A DNA stretch of 64,000 nt. It comes from Staphylococcus sp. NRL 16/872 (GTDB lineage: Bacteria > Bacillota > Bacilli > Staphylococcales > Staphylococcaceae). The notes under the pieces were generated by a model. The model was not told the origin of the DNA and did not search any database. It worked only from the letters and a program-made list of their open reading frames with translations. Position numbers and translations under genes: made by a program. Shown one piece after another: positions 53,998 through 64,000 of this stretch; within the stretch, counting starts at the first letter, position 1; the number at the start of each line of letters is the position of its first letter. Where the stretch lies: assembly GCF_022815905.2 (NCBI RefSeq), contig NZ_CP119327.1, positions 1,240,001 through 1,304,000 of the forward strand. The letters are read 5' to 3'.

Positions 53998-54024
53998 TTA
54001 GCACTTGAGATAAAAGAGTGCTAA
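53998..54024 (+). promoter_or_regulatory. CIRCE operator (HrcA site)
   Basis: TTAGCACTT, 9 nt, GAGTGCTAA: the CIRCE inverted repeat with one base off consensus in the left arm. It overlaps or follows the transcription start (TATAAT at 53993-53998). Confidence 0.93.
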
Positions 54025-54036
54025 TGAGGTGAAAAC

Positions 54037-55014
54037 ATGATTACTGAAAGGCAATTAAGCATTTTAAATGCAATTGTTGAAGATTATGTTGATTTAGGAC
54101 AACCTATTGGTTCTAAGACCTTGATTGACAGACATCACTTAAATGTGAGCCCAGCTACGATTAGGAACGATATGAAACAACTTGAAGAATTAAACTTTTT
54201 AGAAAAAGCACATTCTTCATCAGGTCGTTCTCCTTCAGAGAAAGGTTTGAGATTATACGTCAATCAATTATTAAAACAAACATCTCATCATAAACAAAAG
54301 AAAGTTCAACGGTTAAATCAACTATTGATTGAGAATCACTACGATATTTCTTCAGCATTAAGTTATTTTGCAAACGAATTATCTATGAAATCTCAATATG
54401 CAACGTTAGTTGTTCGTCCTAATCACAATAAAGATATTATAAATAATATTCATTTAATACAGGCTAATCCGTCTATATTAATTATGGTTATTATTTATCA
54501 TTCCGGCCATGTAGAACATTTGCAATTAAGTTCTAATATAAGTTTGAATAGTAATAGATTAACAGAAATAGCGAAATTTATTACTAGTAACTATGGTCTT
54601 GAAGATACAACGTTAAATGAGAAAACAAAGTATTTTTCAAAGACTCTAGAAGAAGAATATTTTGTAAATGATTTAATAATAATGCTTAATTCTCATTTAC
54701 TCAAACAAAGTAATAGCATTTTCATGGGCGGAAAGGTTAAACTAATTGATGCATTGAATGAAACCAATGTTTCATCTATTCAACCAATTTTACAATATTT
54801 AGAATCTGAACGGATTACTGAATTACTTGAAGATATATCTACTTCAGGTATTAATGTAAAAATTGGTAAAGAAATTGATGATAGTCTGAGTGATATTTCA
54901 ATTGTCACTAGTCAGTATCATTTTGATGATTCTCTAAAAGGACAAATTGCGGTTATCGGACCAACTGCGATGCATTATCAAAATGTGATTCAATTACTTA
55001 ACCAAATTTGGTAA
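54037..55014 (+). CDS. hrcA: Heat-inducible transcription repressor HrcA
   Basis: Represses the class I heat-shock genes by binding CIRCE; the GroEL system keeps it active. 325 residues: N-terminal winged helix ([20 protein letters not shown], then [14 protein letters not shown]), central dimerisation domain, and C-terminal [16 protein letters not shown]. It lies 12 nt after a CIRCE element, so it controls itself. Confidence 0.96.
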   Translation: MITERQLSILNAIVEDYVDLGQPIGSKTLIDRHHLNVSPATIRNDMKQLEELNFLEKAHSSSGRSPSEKGLRLYVNQLLKQTSHHKQKKVQRLNQLLIENHYDISSALSYFANELSMKSQYATLVVRPNHNKDIINNIHLIQANPSILIMVIIYHSGHVEHLQLSSNISLNSNRLTEIAKFITSNYGLEDTTLNEKTKYFSKTLEEEYFVNDLIIMLNSHLLKQSNSIFMGGKVKLIDALNETNVSSIQPILQYLESERITELLEDISTSGINVKIGKEIDDSLSDISIVTSQYHFDDSLKGQIAVIGPTAMHYQNVIQLLNQIW

Positions 55015-55045
55015 GTCTAATTGTAATTATATTGGAGGGCATAAC

Positions 55046-55678
55046 ATGACAGAAAAAGATGAATCTGTAAAAAACACTACAGACGTTTCTGAGGAAAAAG
55101 AAGCACGTAAAGAGGAACCAACAACAGTAGAAAACGGTGACTCAACTACTTCTACTTCAGAAGATGATAATTTACAAAATAATGACGTTAGTGAAGAAAA
55201 CACTGAAGAAACATCAGTAGATCCTAAAGATGAAGAAATTCAGCAATTACAATTAAAAGCTAACGAAAACGAAGAAAAATATTTAAGATTATATGCAGAA
55301 TTCGAAAACTACAAACGTCGAATTCAAAATGAAAATGCAACAAATAAAAAATATCAAGCGCAAAGTGTCTTAACTGACATCTTGCCAACAATTGATAATA
55401 TTGAACGCGCACTTCAAATTGAAGGCGAAGATGAATCATTTAAATCATTACAAAAAGGTGTACAAATGGTTCACGAAAGCTTACTAAGAGCTTTAAAAGA
55501 AAATGGTCTTGAAGAAATCGAGTCTGAAGGTCAAGAATTCGACCCTAACTTTCACCAAGCAGTAGTTCAAGATAATAATCCTGATTTTAAATCTGGCGAA
55601 ATTACTCAAGAATTACAAAAAGGGTATAAGTTAAAAGATAGAGTCTTAAGACCATCAATGGTTAAAGTAAATCAATAA
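55046..55678 (+). CDS. grpE: Nucleotide exchange factor GrpE
   Basis: 210 residues. Releases ADP from DnaK. A long acidic, Glu/Thr/Asp-rich N-terminal tail (about 1-65), a coiled coil (about 66-110, [17 protein letters not shown]), and the beta domain with [12 protein letters not shown] and [10 protein letters not shown]. Good ribosome site GGAGGGC. Second gene of the operon. Confidence 0.96.
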   Translation: MTEKDESVKNTTDVSEEKEARKEEPTTVENGDSTTSTSEDDNLQNNDVSEENTEETSVDPKDEEIQQLQLKANENEEKYLRLYAEFENYKRRIQNENATNKKYQAQSVLTDILPTIDNIERALQIEGEDESFKSLQKGVQMVHESLLRALKENGLEEIESEGQEFDPNFHQAVVQDNNPDFKSGEITQELQKGYKLKDRVLRPSMVKVNQ

Positions 55679-55717
55679 TTTTATTTGACGAAAACACCAT
55701 TTATTACATTAAACTAA

Positions 55718-57601
<1,884 letters not shown>

Positions 57602-57657
57602 TAGCTAATCGTTTATAAAGTTTGCTGGATTCAGTAAATAACTATAAATGTCAGCCA

Positions 57658-57696
57658 AAAAGTCAAAGTCAATTGAACATTGGCTTTGACTTTTTC
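57658..57696 (+). terminator. Intrinsic terminator between dnaK and dnaJ
   Basis: AAAAAGTCAAAG pairs with CTTTGACTTTTT, with a T-rich end. It probably trims dnaJ expression relative to dnaK. Confidence 0.8.
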
Positions 57697-57705
57697 TGTT
57701 ATAAT
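57697..57705 (+). promoter_or_regulatory. Extended -10 element before dnaJ
   Basis: TGTTATAAT, directly after the terminator and 47 nt before the dnaJ start; no good -35 (TTGAAC at 57673 is 21 nt away). Confidence 0.4.
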
Positions 57706-57752
57706 TAACATATTTGAAAACATTTAGAACGCGATTAAAAGGAGAGATAACA

Positions 57753-58886
57753 GTGGCTAAAAGAGATTACTATGAAGTTTTAGGCGTAAGTAAAGATGCC
57801 TCTAAAGATGAAATTAAAAAAGCTTATCGTAAGTTATCCAAAAAATATCATCCAGACATTAATAAAGAAGAAGGTGCAGACGAGAAATTTAAAGAAATTT
57901 CTGAAGCATACGAAGTGTTAAGCGATGAGAATAAACGAGCAAACTATGATCAATTCGGTCATGATGGTCCTCAAGGTGGCTTTGGTAGCCAGGGCTTCGG
58001 TGGTCAAGACTTCGGTGGATTTAGTGGCGGTGGATTTGAAGATATCTTTAGTTCATTCTTTGGTGGTTCTCGTCAAAGAGATCCTAACGCCCCTCGAAAA
58101 GGCGATGACTTACAATATACAATGACACTTGATTTTGAAGAAGCTGTATTTGGCACTAAAAAAGAAATATCAATTCGAAAAGATGTTACTTGTCATACTT
58201 GTAATGGTGACGGGGCTAAACCAGGTACTAATAAGAAAACATGTAGCTATTGTAATGGTGCTGGTCATGTTTCAGTGGAACAAAATACTATCTTAGGTCG
58301 AGTGAGAACTCAGCAAACTTGTCCTAAATGTGATGGTTCAGGTCAAGAATTTGAAGAACCATGTCCAACTTGTCACGGTAAAGGTACCGAAAATAAAACA
58401 GTTAAATTGGAAGTTACTGTGCCAGAAGGTGTAGACAATGACCAACAAATTCGTTTAGCTGGTGAAGGTGCACCAGGCGAAAACGGTGGACCACATGGTG
58501 ACTTATATGTCGTTTTCCGTGTTAGACCTTCAGATAAATTTGAACGTGACGGCGACGATTTATTCTATAAATTAAATGTTAGTTTCCCTCAAGCTTCATT
58601 AGGTGACGAAATTAAAATCCCTACATTAAATGGAAATGTAATGCTTACTATCCCTGCTGGAACACAAAATGGTAAACAATTCCGTTTAAAAGATAAAGGT
58701 GTAAAAAACGTTCATGGTTACGGTCACGGCGATTTATTTGTTAATATTAAAGTAGTTACACCTACTAAGTTAACTGATAGACAAAAAGAATTAATGAGAG
58801 AATTTGCAGAAATTAGTGGTGAAAGTGTAGAAGAACAACCATCTAATTTTAAAGATAAAGCACGTAAATTCTTTAGAGGAGAATAA
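57753..58886 (+). CDS. dnaJ: Chaperone DnaJ (Hsp40)
   Basis: 377 residues. J domain with HPD (33-35), a Gly/Phe-rich linker (about 70-105), four CxxCxGxG zinc repeats ([32 protein letters not shown]; about 147-210) and C-terminal substrate domains. All motifs are intact. I chose the GTG at 57753, protein [11 protein letters not shown], with AAAAGGAG 8 nt upstream, over the TTG at 57714. Confidence 0.97.
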   Translation: MAKRDYYEVLGVSKDASKDEIKKAYRKLSKKYHPDINKEEGADEKFKEISEAYEVLSDENKRANYDQFGHDGPQGGFGSQGFGGQDFGGFSGGGFEDIFSSFFGGSRQRDPNAPRKGDDLQYTMTLDFEEAVFGTKKEISIRKDVTCHTCNGDGAKPGTNKKTCSYCNGAGHVSVEQNTILGRVRTQQTCPKCDGSGQEFEEPCPTCHGKGTENKTVKLEVTVPEGVDNDQQIRLAGEGAPGENGGPHGDLYVVFRVRPSDKFERDGDDLFYKLNVSFPQASLGDEIKIPTLNGNVMLTIPAGTQNGKQFRLKDKGVKNVHGYGHGDLFVNIKVVTPTKLTDRQKELMREFAEISGESVEEQPSNFKDKARKFFRGE

Positions 58887-58889
58887 ATA

Positions 58890-59828
58890 ATGAACTGGAC
58901 AGAACTTTCAGTTGTAGTTAATCATGAAGTTGAATATTTAGTTACAAACATTTTAGAGAACTACGGATCGAATGGTGTAGTGATTGAGGATTCTGATGAC
59001 TTAATCAATCAACCAGCCGACAAATTCGGTGAAATTTATGAACTAAAAAAAGAAGATTATCCTGAATATGGTGTGAGATTAAAAGCTTACTTTAATGAAA
59101 TAAAATATACTCAGGAATTAAAAGATAAAATTCATAATGACATTCTAGCTCTTGAAGAGATCGATAAAGATTCAGTTATTTTTTCTGAAAAGACTATAGC
59201 TGAAGTAGATTGGGCAAATGAGTGGAAGAACTATTTCCATCCTTTCAGAGCTTCCGAAAGATTTACTATTGTACCTAGTTGGGAACAATACACTAAGGAA
59301 TCAAATGAGGAGCTATGTATTGAATTAGATCCTGGAATGGCATTTGGTACAGGAGATCATCCTACTACAAGTATGTGTTTAAAAGCGATTGAAACATATG
59401 TGTCACCATCTAATTCAGTAATAGATGTTGGAACAGGTTCTGGTATTCTAAGTATTGCAAGTCATCTTATTGGTGTTAAAAGAATCAAAGCACTAGATAT
59501 CGATGAAATGGCTGTCAATGTAGCTAAAGAAAACTTTAAGAAAAACAATTGTGAAGATGCAATTGAAGCTGTTCCAGGCAACTTATTACAAGATGAAACT
59601 GAAAAATTTGATATTGTAATTGCAAATATTTTAGCTCACATTATTGATGAAATGATTGAAGATGCTTATAATACTCTAAATGAAGAAGGTTATTTTATTA
59701 CTTCAGGTATTATTGAGGAAAAACATGAAGACATCGTGTCTCATATGAAGCGTGTAGGTTTCAATATAGTATCAATCAATCATGACAACGGTTGGGTTTG
59801 TATCGTTGGCCAGAAAGTGAGTGACTAA
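58890..59828 (+). CDS. prmA: Ribosomal protein L11 methyltransferase
   Basis: 312 residues. Trimethylates L11. An N-terminal substrate-recognition domain (about 1-110) precedes the SAM domain with [28 protein letters not shown] (about 178-191) and the NILAHII motif (NPPY-like, Asn-Ile-Leu-Ala). It follows dnaJ by 3 nt, the usual hrcA-operon extension. Confidence 0.96.
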   Translation: MNWTELSVVVNHEVEYLVTNILENYGSNGVVIEDSDDLINQPADKFGEIYELKKEDYPEYGVRLKAYFNEIKYTQELKDKIHNDILALEEIDKDSVIFSEKTIAEVDWANEWKNYFHPFRASERFTIVPSWEQYTKESNEELCIELDPGMAFGTGDHPTTSMCLKAIETYVSPSNSVIDVGTGSGILSIASHLIGVKRIKALDIDEMAVNVAKENFKKNNCEDAIEAVPGNLLQDETEKFDIVIANILAHIIDEMIEDAYNTLNEEGYFITSGIIEEKHEDIVSHMKRVGFNIVSINHDNGWVCIVGQKVSD

Positions 59829-59829
59829 G

Positions 59830-60582
59830 TTGCAAAGGTACTTTATTAATCAAAACGCTGATGAAGATCAGCGTTTTTTTATTACGAGTAAAGAAGATAT
59901 TCATCATATTACTAATGTAATGAGAAATGTTGTGGGAGATAAGATTATTATTACTTTCAACGATAAAAAGGTTTATACAACTCAAATCAGTAATATGGAA
60001 TCAGATAAAATCGAAATTAAGTTATTAGAACAACAAGATATTAATACTGAATTGCCTGTGGAAGTGACAATTTGTAGTGGACTTATTAAAGCAGATAAAT
60101 ATGAATGGCTATTACAAAAAAGTACTGAGATGGGTGCTTCAAATTTTATAGCGGTTGGAATGGATAGATCTGTTGTAAAATTGCAAGCAAATAAAGTTCA
60201 AAAGAAATTAGAACGTTGGCAAAAAATTATTAAAGAAGCTGCTGAACAAAGTTATCGTTTAGTCATCCCAGATATAAAATTCAAGTCGAATTTAGATGAA
60301 ATTTATGATACTATTAGTCATTATGACTATATTTTATTAGCATATGAAGATGAAGCAAAACGTGGGGAAGTTAGTCTTTTTAAAGAACAATTAAAACAAT
60401 TTAAGACTAATGATCGCATTTTATTTATATTTGGACCTGAAGGTGGCTTTTCAGAAAAAGAAATTTCTAAATTTAGTGAAGTAGGTACCACTATAGGTTT
60501 AGGACCAAGAATTTTACGGGCTGAAACTGCGCCACTTTATGCATTAAGTGCTATAAGTTTCGAAAAAGAATTAATGGGGTGA
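59830..60582 (+). CDS. rsmE: 16S rRNA (uracil1498-N3)-methyltransferase
   Basis: 250 residues of the SPOUT class. N-terminal PUA-like part, ICSGLIKADKYEWLLQKSTEMGA (WLLQKSTEMGA shown), EAAEQSYR, then the knot signatures IFGPEGGFSEKE and GLGPRILRAETAPLYAL. I chose the TTG at 59830 (protein MQRYFIN...) because family members begin MQRYF; the GTG at 59821 would overlap prmA by 8 nt. The ribosome site is weak for both. Confidence 0.92.
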   Translation: MQRYFINQNADEDQRFFITSKEDIHHITNVMRNVVGDKIIITFNDKKVYTTQISNMESDKIEIKLLEQQDINTELPVEVTICSGLIKADKYEWLLQKSTEMGASNFIAVGMDRSVVKLQANKVQKKLERWQKIIKEAAEQSYRLVIPDIKFKSNLDEIYDTISHYDYILLAYEDEAKRGEVSLFKEQLKQFKTNDRILFIFGPEGGFSEKEISKFSEVGTTIGLGPRILRAETAPLYALSAISFEKELMG

Positions 60583-60587
60583 ATAAT

Positions 60588-61934
60588 ATGTCAACAGTAG
60601 CGTTTCACACTTTAGGTTGTAAAGTGAATCACTATGAAACCGAAGCAATTTGGCAACTATTTAAAGAAGCAGATTACGATAGAGTCGATTTTGAAACAAA
60701 TGCTGATGTATTCGTAATCAATACTTGTACAGTAACAAATACTGGAGATAAAAAAAGTAGACAAATTATTAGAAGAGCAATCCGTCAAAATCCTGAGGCC
60801 GTTGTATGTGTTACAGGTTGTTATGCTCAAACATCATCTGCAGAAATTATGGAAATTCCAGGTGTAGATGTAGTAGTAGGTACTCAAGATCGCCACAAAT
60901 TACTTGAATATATCGATCAATTTAGAGAAGAACGTCAACCGATTAACGGTGTTGGAAATATCATGAAAAACCGTACATATGAAGAATTAGATGTACCTTA
61001 TTTCACTGATAGAACAAGAGCTTCTCTAAAAATTCAAGAAGGCTGTAACAACTTTTGTACATTCTGTATTATTCCGTGGGCACGTGGTTTGATGCGTTCT
61101 CGTGACCCTGAAAAAGTGGTTGAACAAGCAACTCAACTAGTTAATGCTGGTTATAAAGAAATTGTACTTACTGGTATTCATACTGGTGGTTATGGTCAAG
61201 ATTTGAAAAACTATAATTTAGCACAGTTGCTAAGAGACTTAGAAGAAATCGATGGTTTAGAACGTATTCGAATTTCTTCAATTGAAGCTAGCCAATTAAC
61301 AGATGAAGTCATTGGTGTATTGAAACAAAGTAATAAAGTGGTAAGACATTTACACGTACCACTTCAATCAGGTTCAGATACAGTCTTAAAACGTATGAGA
61401 CGTAAATACACAATGGAACACTTCTCTGAAAGATTAACGAAATTGCATGATGCTTTACCTGATTTAGCAGTAACAAGTGACGTTATCGTTGGCTTCCCTG
61501 GAGAAACAGAAGAAGAATTCCAAGAAACATATGATTTTATTGTTAAACACAAATTTTCTGAACTTCACGTATTCCCATATTCATCAAGAATTGGTACACC
61601 TGCAGCACGTATGGATGATCAAATTGATGAAAATATCAAAAATGAACGTGTTCATAAATTAATCGCGTTAAGTGATCAACTTGCGAAAGAATATGCATCT
61701 AAATTTGAAGATGAAGTATTAGAAGTTATCCCTGAAGAAGCTGGTGAAACTGAAAGCACATTAGTTGGTTATGCGGATAACTACATGAAAGTAGAATTTA
61801 GAGGTGATGAATCATTAATTGGTCAAATTGTAAAAGTAAAAATTAATAAAGCTGATTATCCAATTAATATTGGTAGTGCTATTAGAGTAGTAGAGCATGC
61901 TACTAACAAATCAGAAGACGCTGTACTATTATAA
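60588..61934 (+). CDS. mtaB: tRNA t6A37 methylthiotransferase MtaB
   Basis: 448 residues. A radical-SAM enzyme that makes ms2t6A37. N-terminal MTTase domain with three cluster cysteines (Cys11, Cys47, Cys78), radical-SAM motif CNNFCTFC (Cys153, 157, 160), LQSGSDTVLKRMRRKYT and a C-terminal TRAM domain. I chose the ATG at 60588, behind ATGGGGTGA; the GTG at 60579 overlaps rsmE. Related in function to tcdA in this window: both act on t6A37. Confidence 0.95.
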   Translation: MSTVAFHTLGCKVNHYETEAIWQLFKEADYDRVDFETNADVFVINTCTVTNTGDKKSRQIIRRAIRQNPEAVVCVTGCYAQTSSAEIMEIPGVDVVVGTQDRHKLLEYIDQFREERQPINGVGNIMKNRTYEELDVPYFTDRTRASLKIQEGCNNFCTFCIIPWARGLMRSRDPEKVVEQATQLVNAGYKEIVLTGIHTGGYGQDLKNYNLAQLLRDLEEIDGLERIRISSIEASQLTDEVIGVLKQSNKVVRHLHVPLQSGSDTVLKRMRRKYTMEHFSERLTKLHDALPDLAVTSDVIVGFPGETEEEFQETYDFIVKHKFSELHVFPYSSRIGTPAARMDDQIDENIKNERVHKLIALSDQLAKEYASKFEDEVLEVIPEEAGETESTLVGYADNYMKVEFRGDESLIGQIVKVKINKADYPINIGSAIRVVEHATNKSEDAVLL

Positions 61935-61960
61935 TTTTTAAAAATTATAAAGATTTGTAA

Positions 61961-61989
61961 TTGACCATAATAATTTCATATATTATACT
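61961..61989 (+). promoter_or_regulatory. Promoter of rpsU
   Basis: TTGACC (61961-61966), exactly 17 nt, TATACT (61984-61989). Confidence 0.75.
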
Positions 61990-61995
61990 AATAAA

Positions 61996-62024
61996 AGCAT
62001 AGTAAAAGTGCTATGTGCTTAATG
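61996..62024 (+). promoter_or_regulatory. Hairpin in the rpsU leader
   Basis: GCATAG and CTATGTGC pair around AAAAGTG with one bulge, at the very 5' end of the predicted rpsU mRNA. Confidence 0.4.
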
Positions 62025-62065
62025 ACTTTAAAGTTCCGTTGATATTTGGAGGGAGGGAAATACAG

Positions 62066-62242
62066 ATGTCTAAAACAGTAGTACGTAAAAATGAATCACT
62101 AGAAGATGCATTACGTAGATTTAAACGTTCAGTATCTAAAAGTGGTACTATCCAAGAAGTACGTAAACGTGAATTTTACGAAAAACCAAGCGTAAAACGT
62201 AAAAAGAAATCAGAAGCTGCACGTAAACGTAAATTCAAATAA
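62066..62242 (+). CDS. rpsU: Ribosomal protein S21
   Basis: 58 residues, very basic, full length: [20 protein letters not shown] (20 residues) at the start and the Lys/Arg-rich tail [15 protein letters not shown]. It binds the 30S platform near the anti-Shine-Dalgarno. GGAGGGAGGG 6-15 nt upstream sets the start; in-frame codons from 62015 are part of the leader. It has its own strong promoter and terminator. Confidence 0.97.
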
Positions 62243-62289
62243 TTAATAGCTCTGTTGACTCCCTCAACAAGAATGTTAATTATATATAT

Positions 62290-62325
62290 ACTCTCGATTA
62301 GCCTTTGCTAATCGGGAGTTTTTTT
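62290..62325 (+). terminator. Terminator after rpsU
   Basis: ACTCTCGATTAGC pairs with GCTAATCGGGAGT (one G-U), then seven T. Confidence 0.92.
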
Positions 62326-62404
62326 ATATCCAATTAGTTTTTCACTAACACTATAATATATAAATAGATTCATGTATAATCATAAACGAGAGCGAGGTGA
62401 AATT

Positions 62405-63115
62405 GTGACTTATTCTAACGCAATACATATAGGTTTTAATTCAGTTTTATCTAATATTTCTTGGATGAAAGATTTATCTAATACACTTACTCATCCTATT
62501 ATTTCTTTAGTATTAACTTGTATTATATTTTTAGGCTTTTTATACCAACTATATTCTAAAAGGTTTAATTTAGCAGGTATCCTTGCTTCTTTAGCATTAT
62601 TGGTTTTATTTTTAGGCTTTTTAATTAGTGGGGATGTTAATTTAATTTCTATATTGCTATTCTTCGTTGGTACGGTATTAGTGATAATTGAATTATTTAT
62701 AGTAGGTGCCGTAATAGGGACTATAGGCATTACCCTAATAGTGCTAAGTATTATAATGCTTGGAGATAATATTCTCCTGATGTTACTAAATGTAATAATT
62801 GCCATAATCTTGGCTATTATTGAGTGGGTGATATTAGTGAAAGTATTCAAAAGAAAGATTCCATTTTTAGATAAGGTTGTATTAAAAGACTCCACATCTG
62901 CTGATGCAGGTTATAGATCTCACGATGACCGTTCTCATTTAGTTGGACAAACCGCTCGTACCGTTACGGATTTAAGACCAGCAGGTATCATTTATATTAA
63001 TAATGAAAGAATTGACGCTGTGTCTGATGGTTCTTTTATTCTTAGAAATAAAGAAGTGAAAATTCTTGAAGTTGAAGGTACGAGAGTTGTTGTAAGAGAA
63101 ATAGAACACTTATAA
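62405..63115 (+). CDS. NfeD-like membrane protein
   Basis: 236 residues, the short form without a ClpP-like protease domain. About five hydrophobic segments (about 30-150), then a C-terminal OB-fold domain (VGQTARTVTDLRPAG ... RIDAVSDGSFI ... VEVEGTRVVVREI-type ending). Partner of flotillin-like FloA in membrane microdomain organisation, 12 nt upstream of it. I chose the GTG at 62405 with GCGAGGTG upstream; a TATAAT at 62375 makes the earlier in-frame ATG at 62372 unlikely. Confidence 0.9.
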   Translation: MTYSNAIHIGFNSVLSNISWMKDLSNTLTHPIISLVLTCIIFLGFLYQLYSKRFNLAGILASLALLVLFLGFLISGDVNLISILLFFVGTVLVIIELFIVGAVIGTIGITLIVLSIIMLGDNILLMLLNVIIAIILAIIEWVILVKVFKRKIPFLDKVVLKDSTSADAGYRSHDDRSHLVGQTARTVTDLRPAGIIYINNERIDAVSDGSFILRNKEVKILEVEGTRVVVREIEHL

Positions 63116-63127
63116 AGGAGCGATTTA

Positions 63128-64000
63128 ATGTTTAGTTTTGGACTTATCATCATTGTTGTCATCATTATAGTAGCATTATTATTGCTATTCTCATTTGTGC
63201 CAGTAGGACTTTGGATATCTGCAATTGCGGCAGGTGTGAAAGTAGGTATTGGCACATTAGTAGGTATGAGATTACGTCGCGTATCTCCACGAAAAGTTAT
63301 TAATCCACTTATTAAAGCTCATAAAGCTGGATTAAATTTGAAAACAAATCAATTAGAATCTCATTATCTTGCAGGTGGTAATGTTGATAGAGTAGTAGAT
63401 GCAAATATCGCTGCGCAACGTGCAGATATTAATTTACCATTTGAACGAGGTGCAGCAATCGACTTAGCTGGTCGTGATGTATTAGAAGCTGTTCAAATGT
63501 CAGTAAATCCGAAAGTGATTGAAACACCATTTATTACTGGTGTAGCAATGAATGGGATTGAAGTTAAAGCGAAAGCTAGAATTACAGTTCGTGCGAATAT
63601 TTCACGATTAGTCGGTGGTGCCGGAGAAGAAACAATTATTGCTCGTGTCGGTGAAGGTATTGTTTCTACAATTGGTTCAAGTGAACATCACACTCAAGTG
63701 CTAGAAAATCCTGATAATATTTCTAAGACAGTATTAAGTAAAGGATTAGATTCAGGTACAGCATTTGAAATTCTATCAATCGATATTGCTGATGTAGATA
63801 TCGGTAAAAATATCGGTGCTGACTTACAAACTGAACAAGCGCTTGCAGATAAAAATATTGCGCAAGCCAAAGCCGAAGAACGTCGTGCTATGGCAGTAGC
63901 ATCTGAACAAGAAATGAAAGCTCGTGTTCAAGAAATGCGTGCTAAAGTTGTTGAAGCTGAATCAGAAGTTCCTCTTGCTATGGCTGAGGCTTTACGCAAA
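63128..64000 (+). CDS. floA: Flotillin-like protein FloA, 5' part (runs off the window)
   Basis: A scaffold of functional membrane microdomains. 291 residues are visible and the frame is still open at base 64000; family members are about 330 long. A hydrophobic N-terminal hairpin (about 3-50) is followed by the SPFH-like domain ([27 protein letters not shown]-type [11 protein letters not shown]) and an Ala/Glu-rich coiled coil ([20 protein letters not shown]). AAAGGAG lies 7 nt before the ATG. Cotranscribed with the nfeD gene. Confidence 0.95.
   Translation, partial: MFSFGLIIIVVIIIVALLLLFSFVPVGLWISAIAAGVKVGIGTLVGMRLRRVSPRKVINPLIKAHKAGLNLKTNQLESHYLAGGNVDRVVDANIAAQRADINLPFERGAAIDLAGRDVLEAVQMSVNPKVIETPFITGVAMNGIEVKAKARITVRANISRLVGGAGEETIIARVGEGIVSTIGSSEHHTQVLENPDNISKTVLSKGLDSGTAFEILSIDIADVDIGKNIGADLQTEQALADKNIAQAKAEERRAMAVASEQEMKARVQEMRAKVVEAESEVPLAMAEALRK

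Overview
This window is ordinary low-GC Firmicute chromosome. Gene content and order (tgt-yajC-secDF-recJ-apt-rsh-dtd-lytH-hisS-aspS; mnmA-recD2-alaS; yqeG-yqeH-aroE-yhbY-nadD-yqeK-rsfS; comE; lepA-hemW-hrcA-grpE-dnaK-dnaJ-prmA), LytH, a CymR with a single Cys25, combined CtsR/CIRCE heat-shock control and STAR-like intergenic repeats all point to Staphylococcus, probably a coagulase-negative species. I cannot fix the species without a search. There are about 65 genes, nearly all on the + strand; rarA, a luciferase-like oxidoreductase and rpsT are on the - strand. I see no rRNA, tRNA, CRISPR, prophage or insertion sequence.

Layout. 1-1117: the 3' end of tgt, then yajC. 1.2-1.85 kb: a GC-richer block of modular STAR-like repeats. 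2.07-17.8 kb: secDF, recJ, apt, rsh, dtd, lytH, a T-box leader with hisS-aspS, 6S RNA, tcdA, rarA (-) and cymR. 17.9 kb: a 47-residue acidic protein gene missed by simple ORF length cut-offs. 18.19-18.6 kb: a second repeat block, inverted relative to the first, so the two bracket about 16 kb. 18.6-25.3 kb: a flavin oxidoreductase (-), the cysteine desulfurase-mnmA pair, a TPR protein and recD2. 25.3-33.7 kb: a T-box leader with alaS, ireB-ruvX-yrzB, then trmR-trhP1-trhP2-udk-greA. 34.2-39.8 kb: a 5-oxoprolinase cluster (pxpB, pxpC, a biotin carrier, a biotin carboxylase, pxpA and an Nramp-fold transporter). 39.9-45.6 kb: mtnN and the yqeG-to-yqeM ribosome-assembly/NAD operon. 45.6-50.1 kb: comEA-comEB-comEC and holA. 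50.2-64 kb: rpsT (-), lepA, a structured intergenic element, hemW, the HrcA/CtsR heat-shock operon with prmA-rsmE-mtaB, rpsU, nfeD and the 5' part of floA.

How the genes work together. The strongest theme is translation quality: tRNA wobble and position-37 modification (Tgt, MnmA with its desulfurase, TrmR/TrhP, TcdA, MtaB), charging and proofreading (HisS, AspS, AlaS, Dtd), ribosome assembly and modification (YqeH, YhbY, RsfS, PrmA, RsmE, S20, S21, LepA), and the stringent-response enzyme Rsh. A second theme is DNA repair and uptake (RecJ, RarA, RecD2, RuvX, HolA, ComEA/EB/EC).

The window is mostly well-known core genome and I found no clear-cut new defence or mobile system. The items most worth a second look are: the biotin carboxylase/carrier pair embedded in the 5-oxoprolinase cluster beside an Nramp-fold protein that lacks the metal-binding motifs; the inverted repeat blocks; a roughly 180-nt multibranched structure after lepA; and the long leader before trmR.
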